A stretch of DNA of 36,864 bases from Kiritimatiellales bacterium (lineage in GTDB: Bacteria; Verrucomicrobiota; Kiritimatiellia; UBA8416; JAIOPI01). Below, piece after piece: positions 30,958 to 36,864 of this stretch; the stretch's first letter is position 1; the number at the start of each line of letters is the position of its first letter. The notes below the pieces were generated by a model. It was not told where the DNA came from, did not search any database, and saw nothing but the letters and a program-made list of their open reading frames with translations. The translations under genes were made by a program, and so were the position numbers. Where the stretch lies: contig CAMFEP010000004.1 in the NCBI GenBank assembly GCA_945949405.1, positions 1 to 36,864 of the forward strand, written 5' to 3'.

Positions 30958-32906
30958 GCAGCATTCTCTGTGTGCGGACGTTTGCGGCTGGATTTATCCG
31001 CGGTTCGAAAGGCGGCGTCGAGTTCATCGAGCAGATCGCGCACGTTGTCGACCGTGTCTATTTCCGGGCGCGCGCCGTCGCCCGAAAATTGCGCCAGGAA
31101 AAGGCGTTCATAGAGTTCGCAACAACGCGTTGCGAGGGGGGCAGGCACTTCCGTGCGTTTCGTCAACTCGTGATGCACATCCGATGGTGTGAGGCCCTGA
31201 GGCGGCACCTGAAGGCGGTCGCCAAGATAGAGCGCCAGGGCGTTGCGCAGGTTTGCACCACGGTGCGTGGGGTCGGCATCCCGTGCGACGTGGGCGAGCG
31301 CGTGGGCGGCGGCTTTGCGGGCACCGCGCGGGCGGCGTGTGTGCGCCAGCTTTTGGGCGAAGCGGCGCCCGCCCCTGACGGTCAACGCCAGTGCGAGCAA
31401 AGCGGGGCCGATGCCGCCGGCCACACCATGCACGCGCCAGTTCATCAGCCGCATGGCTACGGCACCTTCAGGGCTCATGGTGATCGGAGCGGGATAGGAT
31501 TCCTCCCCGGCGCGGGAAAAGGCGATATCCGTGGTGGCGTTTGTGGCGGAGCTTAAAATCATGCCGCCGCCCACTTGCGCAGATTCGTTGGCACGAATCG
31601 GGATCGGGTCGGTGTAGACCGTGCGATAGGTTCGCGCGCGGCTATCGTAGTAGGATACGGCGATCGGGGGCAGCTCATAGGTGCCCGCCTGCGTCGGCCG
31701 AAGCGTGTAGCGATAGGTTTTCCCCCGGTCGCGTGAGTCCGTGCGCACGGTGTCGTCGTAGATGCGAAATCGGCTGGCCAGCTCGGGCTGGCGGTTCAAC
31801 GCCGGCGCCGAAAGATTTTGCAGGCTGATGTCCCCGTCGATTGTGAGCGTCAAGGTGAGCGGGTCGCCGACGTTGCAGGTTTGCGCGTCGAGGCTGGCGG
31901 TTGCCACGAGATTGGAGCCGATGGCGCCGACAAAGCTAGGGGGGCGTCCAGTCTCCGGCGGGGGAACGACGTGGACGATCACGGTGGGCGCGACGGCCAG
32001 CACCGGCCGCGTGGTGATTTGCCCTGCTGCATCCACGAAGATGATGGGGCGGCCTTTGAATTCCACGGGTCCGAAGGTGTAGTCGCCTTCCTTTTTCGCG
32101 ATGTAGGTGAAGCGCATGCTATACACATGGTAGGAGCCGCGGGCATCGACCACGGTCTGGCGTGGAAACATGAACCGCGCGATCATCTGGTTTCCCATCC
32201 CCATGGGGCCGAAGTTGAACATGTTTGCGAAGGGATCGACATTCACCGTGAAGCTGTTGATCGCGAACCCGGGCTGGTCCTGTTGCTGGACCAGATGCTG
32301 TTGAAGAATGGTCTGCATGTCAGGACCCGCGAGTCCCGATGGCAATGCGTTCATGAACGGCACCGAAAGTTTGGGCGGGTCCCGTGGATCGAGCGGCGTA
32401 TTATCCGTGTAGGGCGGGTTCAACTGGCGCAGACCGAGCGCAAGTTCGATCTCGAACGATTCATCCACCAGGACCGAGTCCCGCGAGGCGCTGATTGCGA
32501 GCGTCACCCAATCCTGGGCTTCCACGCCGCGCACATGGATCGTGGGGCCGGGATCAGAAAGCACATGGCCGTCGACCTCAATACGGATGGGGCCGGCCAC
32601 AAAAGCCCCTGTCTGCGTGGGCGTGAGTGCAACCGGGTAGGTGATCCACTGGCGGGAGGCCCCATTAATCCTCGTGAACTGGCGTTGGGCGCCATTCAAC
32701 TCCGCCGTGCAATTGGCGATACCTGATAGATCTGGTGCTGAAGCACTCTGCGTTCCATGCACGGTGACGTTGAGGAGAACCGCATCCCCGATGTAAATTT
32801 CGGAGCTATTGGCGGTGACCTCCAGCGTGATCTCCGCGCGTGCGAAGGCGGCGAGGCTGATCAGCCCAGCCGTCAGCACGATTGCGTTTGGGAACCATCG
32901 ATGCAT
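30954..32906 (-). CDS. batD: BatD-family protein
   Basis: 650 residues from ATG 32906, 22 nt after the batB-batC stop; an in-frame TTG at 32918 is possible. A signal peptide (LISLAAFARA) is followed by several beta-sandwich domains (ITLEVTANSSEIYIGDAVLLNVTVHG is the family opening; DSVLVDESFEIELAL; ATASLDAQTCNVGDPLTLTLTIDGD). There is one membrane helix near residue 500 (GIGPALLALALTV) and a cytoplasmic helical tail. BatD is an envelope protein coupled to the VWA proteins BatA and BatB. The next gene starts within its stop codon (ATGA). Confidence 0.88.
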   Translation of the reverse strand: MHRWFPNAIVLTAGLISLAAFARAEITLEVTANSSEIYIGDAVLLNVTVHGTQSASAPDLSGIANCTAELNGAQRQFTRINGASRQWITYPVALTPTQTGAFVAGPIRIEVDGHVLSDPGPTIHVRGVEAQDWVTLAISASRDSVLVDESFEIELALGLRQLNPPYTDNTPLDPRDPPKLSVPFMNALPSGLAGPDMQTILQQHLVQQQDQPGFAINSFTVNVDPFANMFNFGPMGMGNQMIARFMFPRQTVVDARGSYHVYSMRFTYIAKKEGDYTFGPVEFKGRPIIFVDAAGQITTRPVLAVAPTVIVHVVPPPETGRPPSFVGAIGSNLVATASLDAQTCNVGDPLTLTLTIDGDISLQNLSAPALNRQPELASRFRIYDDTVRTDSRDRGKTYRYTLRPTQAGTYELPPIAVSYYDSRARTYRTVYTDPIPIRANESAQVGGGMILSSATNATTDIAFSRAGEESYPAPITMSPEGAVAMRLMNWRVHGVAGGIGPALLALALTVRGGRRFAQKLAHTRRPRGARKAAAHALAHVARDADPTHRGANLRNALALYLGDRLQVPPQGLTPSDVHHELTKRTEVPAPLATRCCELYERLFLAQFSGDGARPEIDTVDNVRDLLDELDAAFRTADKSSRKRPHTENAA

Positions 32907-32928
32907 GCCCGTGGTCAAACGTCAGGGT

Positions 32929-35676
32929 TTACCAGTCCCGCTCGACGGGGGATAGCGGCACGAATTCCTGGCGGCGTTTCTCGGCTTCGTGCTCCCGTTC
33001 CCGTTCCAGCGCGCGTTCCAGCATGCGTTCCACATCCGCCGGCACGGCTGGCTGCTTGTCGCCATCCTGCGGCTCTGGCTGTTCTTCCTGTGTTTCCTGC
33101 TGATCTTCCTGCGCCTGTTGCTCGGGCTGGGACTTGGGTTGCTGCTGCGCATTGTCCTGTTGTTGGTCCTGTTGTTGATCTTGCTGTTGATCTTGGGACT
33201 GCTGGTTATGCTGCTGGTTCTGCTGTTGGGATTTAGGCAGCAAAGATTCGATTTCCTTAAGGATTTTGTAACTCAACTCCTGTTGCATGCGCGCACTTGG
33301 CAGATCATCGGTGCCGATGAAATTCAGGGCGGCCGATTGGGCGGACGTGGCCTGGCGGGCAAGGTCGAGGATTTTCGCGCGGTCAATGTTCGTGTCGGTA
33401 TTGCTTACCGGTATGTTGGGCTGATTGGTGCTGCCCGGCGCGAGACCGCTGGGCAGGGGACCGATTCCCAGCCCGCCTTGCTGTTCGGGAACCTGTTGGG
33501 TGAAGCGTTCCGTAAAGAGTTCCGTGAGGATGTGCGCCTCCTGTTGTTCGGCTTCCTGTCGATTTTGCGCCGCGCCGGCGTCGAGGGCCATGAGCGCATT
33601 GGTCTGCCGAAATAGATCTTCCTGCAAGACCGCATCATAGGGAGCGGCGGCTTTCCAGAGCTGATAGATCGTGGCTTCCGCGAGGGTGGACTTTTGTGCA
33701 GCGGCGGGATCGAGATCGCGCAGTTGCTGTGCGGAAGCCAGCATGCCGTCGCGCGTCAATTCGATGACCTGCTCCAGTTGCGCCGCGTTGGCGGGGCCAT
33801 TCGTGCCCATGGAAGCCCCGGCTTCCAGCAGACGCCCCTTGAGCGGTATCCAGAGGTCGGCCGTTTCCCGCTGCTGTTTGCCCAATGCTTCCATCTCACG
33901 GATGCGTGATGGCGAGGCATTGGTGACGCTGGCGGCGATGCCGGCGTTGATGCGGCGCTGGGCGTTGAGCATATCCGAGGCGATGCGCCCGGCATCCGCG
34001 CCCTGGTAGCGTTCGAGCAAGCCGGTGATGCGCGCGGCAGCCTCGCGTTCGCCCAGCGCCCGCATGGCCACGGCGGCGTCGTGCAGCGCGGTGGTTTTCG
34101 CTGATGCGGTGCGCGCGGCGCGGCGAAAGGCCTCCGCGGCTTCGCGCGTCAACTTAGCCTGTTCCTGAAGGACCTTGGCATCCTGCGCGTTGGTCGTGCT
34201 GGCGGCCTGATAGAGCGAGGCGCCCAATCCCGCGCTGATGTCGGCGGTGATCGCGGCAGAGGGCTCGTCGCCGTTCTCTTCCAGCGTCTTCAACAGGGCG
34301 GCGGCTTCCTTGAATTGCCCCGCGTGATAGAGGGCAATCGCGGCATTGTAGCGGAAATCGCGCTGTGATGTATCCGTGGCGCCCTGGGCGGCGGCCAGAT
34401 AGGTTTGCGCAGCCGCGGCGTAACTACCTTGTTCATACAGGCGTTGGGCGATGCGGGCGCCCGAACGACCGGAAGGAATATCGGGAAGTGCGGTGGAATT
34501 TGTGGCCGCAACCGAGGGAGGCGGCGTGTTTGTTTGCGCGCCGAACACGATGCCTGTGGACAGACCACCGAGCACGATCAGCAGCGTAACCGACTTAAGC
34601 GGGAGTGGCGGAGGACGAGTGATACGAGCCTGATTCTCCGGCGTCGCGGCGCTCCGCCCTCCCCGCTGCGCGGCGAGGCGGCCCCGGCTAAAGACCGTGG
34701 CGGCGAGCATGCACAAAAATCCCGGGAACAAAAACCATTGGAAGCGTTCCACGTAGCGGCGCTGCAAGCGCTCCTCGATGTCCTGCTCGCTGATGTTGCG
34801 CAAATGATCGCGGTAGAGGGTGCCGAGGGTCATGGTGGTCATGCTGGCCGTTTCCACCGGGACGTAGGCGCCGTGGGTCAGCGTGGCGATTTCATGCAGC
34901 GTCTCGTTATTCAGGCGCGTGCGCACGGGTTCACCCTGGTAGGTGGTGACGCCGGTTTCCTGTTTCGCGTCGGGAATTGCCGTGCCATCGCGGCTGCCCA
35001 GGCCGACGGTGAAAATCACGACGCCGCGTTTGGCGGCGTCCTCGGCCGCGGCGCGCGCGCCGCCCATCAGGTCTTCGCCATCGGAGATCAGGATGATCGC
35101 CTTGTGTGCGCCACCTTCGGATTCGAAGGCCTGCATGGCCTCGCGGATGGCCACGCCGATGTCTGTTTCTCCCGCGGGGGCGGAGTCGGGGGCAGCGCCT
35201 TCGAGGGCCTGGGTGAAATAGGCATAGTCCGTGGTCAAGGGACAAAGCAGGGTGGTGCTGCGTCGGAAGGCCAGCAGCGCGGCCCGGTCGCCGCGCAGTT
35301 CCTTGACGAGATCGAGAATGTCCGCCTTGGCGCGTTCCAGGCGGTTGGGACGCACATCGGTGGCCAGCATCGAACGGGAGACGTCCAGGGCCACGACGAG
35401 ATCGCGCCCGCGTTGGAAGACGGTTTCCTCCTGTTGGCCCCATTGCGGGCGCGCCGCCGCCACGACGCAGAGGGCCAGCCCCAGGCTGAAGAGGGAGAGT
35501 TGCGCCAGGAAGCGGTGGCGCGAGCTGGCGGGGCGCAACTTGCGCTGCAAGTCTGGCGCCATGAACTGCGTCAGCACGCGTTCACGGCGCGCCTCGGTGG
35601 TGTACCACCAGGCCGTGACCGCAGGCACGAGCCAGAGCAGCAGGAGCATTTTGGGGCTGGCGACTTGAAAATCCAT
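32929..35676 (-). CDS. BatB-BatC fusion: VWA domain protein + TPR domain
   Basis: 915 residues. Two N-terminal membrane helices flank a von Willebrand A domain with the metal-site motif Asp98-x-Ser100-x-Ser102 (DVSRS), then GETD and SDGED. That is BatB. A third helix (about 310-330) and a Gly/Arg-rich linker (AAQRGGRSAATPE) lead to another membrane helix and several TPR-like repeats. Next is a long Gln-rich tract and a Glu/Arg helix ending PVERDW, a BatC-like terminus. These are usually two genes; here they are one. The VWA domain probably binds ligands in a Mg-dependent way, and the TPR part docks other envelope proteins. A GC-rich repeat-like stretch (about 34640-34690) encodes the joining linker. 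Confidence 0.88.
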   Translation of the reverse strand: MDFQVASPKMLLLLWLVPAVTAWWYTTEARRERVLTQFMAPDLQRKLRPASSRHRFLAQLSLFSLGLALCVVAAARPQWGQQEETVFQRGRDLVVALDVSRSMLATDVRPNRLERAKADILDLVKELRGDRAALLAFRRSTTLLCPLTTDYAYFTQALEGAAPDSAPAGETDIGVAIREAMQAFESEGGAHKAIILISDGEDLMGGARAAAEDAAKRGVVIFTVGLGSRDGTAIPDAKQETGVTTYQGEPVRTRLNNETLHEIATLTHGAYVPVETASMTTMTLGTLYRDHLRNISEQDIEERLQRRYVERFQWFLFPGFLCMLAATVFSRGRLAAQRGGRSAATPENQARITRPPPLPLKSVTLLIVLGGLSTGIVFGAQTNTPPPSVAATNSTALPDIPSGRSGARIAQRLYEQGSYAAAAQTYLAAAQGATDTSQRDFRYNAAIALYHAGQFKEAAALLKTLEENGDEPSAAITADISAGLGASLYQAASTTNAQDAKVLQEQAKLTREAAEAFRRAARTASAKTTALHDAAVAMRALGEREAAARITGLLERYQGADAGRIASDMLNAQRRINAGIAASVTNASPSRIREMEALGKQQRETADLWIPLKGRLLEAGASMGTNGPANAAQLEQVIELTRDGMLASAQQLRDLDPAAAQKSTLAEATIYQLWKAAAPYDAVLQEDLFRQTNALMALDAGAAQNRQEAEQQEAHILTELFTERFTQQVPEQQGGLGIGPLPSGLAPGSTNQPNIPVSNTDTNIDRAKILDLARQATSAQSAALNFIGTDDLPSARMQQELSYKILKEIESLLPKSQQQNQQHNQQSQDQQQDQQQDQQQDNAQQQPKSQPEQQAQEDQQETQEEQPEPQDGDKQPAVPADVERMLERALEREREHEAEKRRQEFVPLSPVERDW
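33139..33237 (-). repeat. CAG/CAA-rich low-complexity tract (Gln-rich)
   Basis: About 100 bp of imperfect (CAA/CAG) and GAC codons encode Q-Q-Q-D type repeats near the C-terminus of the fused BatB-BatC protein. Length is likely to vary between strains. Confidence 0.7.
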
Positions 35677-35691
35677 CTGCGAACTCCTTGT

Positions 35692-35716
35692 GGGCGCTTC
35701 ACAGAAGCGCCCCTAC
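35692..35716 (+). repeat. Hairpin with CTAC tail between bat genes
   Basis: Arms GGGCGCTTC (35692-35700) and GAAGCGCCC (35704-35712), loop ACA, tail CTAC. It lies in the 44-nt gap between batA and the batB-batC fusion, so it could act as an intra-operon mRNA processing or stabilising stem. Confidence 0.8.
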
Positions 35717-35720
35717 AACT

Positions 35721-36770
35721 TCAAATCATTCGTCGTGCCCAGAGCATGTTCAATCCCGCGCCGAGGGCGACCAGCGCCAAGCCGGGGGCGAGTGCGAAGC
35801 CAAACAGTTCGTTGTACTGCTGATAGACCTCGCGCTCGACGCGCGTCGTTTCGAGCGAGCTGATGTCGCGCATCGCGCGTTCCAGGCCCTTGGGGTCGCG
35901 CACGTTGAAGTATTTGCCGCCGGTCGTGTCCGCAATGCGCTTGAGCAGGGCTTCGTCCAGGACGACCCGTGCCCATTGGATGGCCTCGCGGCCGAAAATG
36001 TCCCGCGCGGGGAAGGGGGCGTCGCCATTGCTGCCGACGCCGATCGTGTAGATCTTGAAGCCCATCTTGCGGGCGAGTTTGGCCGCGTCATCCGGCGGGA
36101 TGATGCCGGTGTTGGATTCGCCGTCACTCAAAAGCACGATGATTTTGGATTTGGGTTCCGCATCCCGGAGGCGCGCGCAGGCGGTGGCGAGGGCATCGCC
36201 GACGGCGGTCATCAGTTCCTCCTGGCTGGTCATCGCGCCGCTGGCGTCCTGGGCGGGTTTGGGGATTTCCACGCCGGACAGAATATGGGCGAGGGCGTCG
36301 TGGTCCGAGGTCAGCGGGCAGCGCGTCGAGGCAAAGCCGCCGAAGGTGACGAGGCCGATCAGGTCATCGGGGCGGTCCTTGATGAACTCGGCGAAGGTTT
36401 CCTTCACGGCATCGAGACGGTTGCGCTTGCGGACGAGCCGGTCGCCTTCGACTTCGGACAAGTCGAGTGCCTCCATCGAGCCTGACATGTCGACCACCAT
36501 TTCGATGGCGATCGCGTTCACCGACCGGTGCATGCGCGAAAAGACGGTGCGCGGGCGGGCGAGGGCCACCAGCAGGAGGGCCAGGCCGAGCAGGGTGAAG
36601 ACCGGCAGCAGAAGGGTCATGCGTGTGCGCCAGGTGGCAGCGCCTTCGCGGCAGGCATGGGCCTTGGCAAACACGATGCCCGTGTGGATGCGTCGCCGAT
36701 AGACCCAGGCGCTGGCGACGGCCAGCGGGAGGAGCAGCAGGAAATAGTAGGGGGAGGCGAAGGTGAACAT
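35721..36770 (-). CDS. batA: BatA-like VWA domain protein
   Basis: 349 residues from ATG 36770, with GGAGG 9 nt upstream; the longer reading frame to 36836 would translate a palindrome and is rejected. One membrane helix near the start (FLLLLPLAVASAWVY), a second at about 52-72, then a VWA domain with Asp94-x-Ser96-x-Ser98 (DMSGS) and LLSDGESNTG. A C-terminal helix (about 325-345) follows. It is the first visible gene of the bat operon on the minus strand. The usual MoxR and DUF58 partners would lie beyond the right edge. Confidence 0.9.
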   Translation of the reverse strand: MFTFASPYYFLLLLPLAVASAWVYRRRIHTGIVFAKAHACREGAATWRTRMTLLLPVFTLLGLALLLVALARPRTVFSRMHRSVNAIAIEMVVDMSGSMEALDLSEVEGDRLVRKRNRLDAVKETFAEFIKDRPDDLIGLVTFGGFASTRCPLTSDHDALAHILSGVEIPKPAQDASGAMTSQEELMTAVGDALATACARLRDAEPKSKIIVLLSDGESNTGIIPPDDAAKLARKMGFKIYTIGVGSNGDAPFPARDIFGREAIQWARVVLDEALLKRIADTTGGKYFNVRDPKGLERAMRDISSLETTRVEREVYQQYNELFGFALAPGLALVALGAGLNMLWARRMI

Positions 36771-36808
36771 TAGAAGCGGCCTCCGCAGGGATTGGAGGGA
36801 GTTAGCCC

Positions 36809-36838
36809 GGATGTTGCACGAGTACTCGTGCAACATCC
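36809..36838. repeat. Perfect 30-nt palindrome upstream of batA
   Basis: GGATGTTGCACGAGT (36809-36823) is followed directly by its exact reverse complement (36824-36838), with no loop. It lies about 40 nt upstream of the batA start codon. It could be an operator or a dispersed palindromic repeat; a single copy is visible here. Confidence 0.9.
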
Positions 36839-36864
36839 GCCCGTAGGGCTTCGACGCGCCCCTG

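Noticed and set aside
1-36864. tRNA, rRNA, CRISPR or transposase genes
   Set aside because: I saw no cloverleaf, rRNA signature, spacer array or transposase motif in reading both strands.

Overview
The window is GC-rich bacterial chromosome, densely coded on both strands. It most likely comes from the PVC superphylum, Kiritimatiellota or Verrucomicrobiota. The grounds are exported proteins with DxDGDG-type segments ending in a family-typical C-terminus, a PEP-CTERM protein, ankyrin/SUMF1-fold and TPR-fused membrane proteins, a fused BatB-BatC gene, and many short GC-rich palindromes. This placement is an inference from protein style; no rRNA or tRNA gene is visible.

Layout. 1-2.4 kb: a redox cluster with the tail of a probable Rieske protein, a membrane-anchored Cys-motif protein, a small membrane protein and a Rieske-flavodoxin fusion. 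2.5-3.05 kb: a lone ORF6N-domain gene carrying a perfect 13-bp-arm palindrome inside its coding sequence. 3.06-9.2 kb: a transport operon with an ABC ATPase, an organophosphate-antiporter-type MFS protein, a binding protein and a two-domain permease, read here as sugar-phosphate or organophosphate uptake. 9.3-10.8 kb: an exported nuclease-fold protein and a zinc deaminase. 10.9-14.6 kb (minus): a large exported protein with seven ~91-residue Ig-like repeats, part of them recently duplicated.

14.9-17.5 kb: aroE, prepilin peptidase and an exported protein of unknown function. 17.5-19.8 kb: a visibly less GC-rich stretch with three small exported proteins, namely a two-repeat protein, a PEP-CTERM protein and a degenerate archaemetzincin-like protein without its zinc/catalytic residues. 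19.8-27.5 kb: three large genes for envelope or surface-polymer work: a polytopic spermidine-synthase-like protein with TPRs, a DUF2723-like glycosyltransferase with TPRs, and a UDP-sugar pyrophosphorylase.

27.5-36.8 kb (minus): a Bat (VWA/BatD) operon in the order batA, batB-batC fusion, batD, TPR membrane protein, batD-like with an SH3-like tail, followed by an exported ankyrin plus SUMF1-fold protein. Interspersed are at least nine short palindromes with different stems but a common CTAC or CTCCC tail; several lie inside coding sequences. The promoter candidates I could find nearly all have a 17-nt spacer, and some leave almost no 5' leader.
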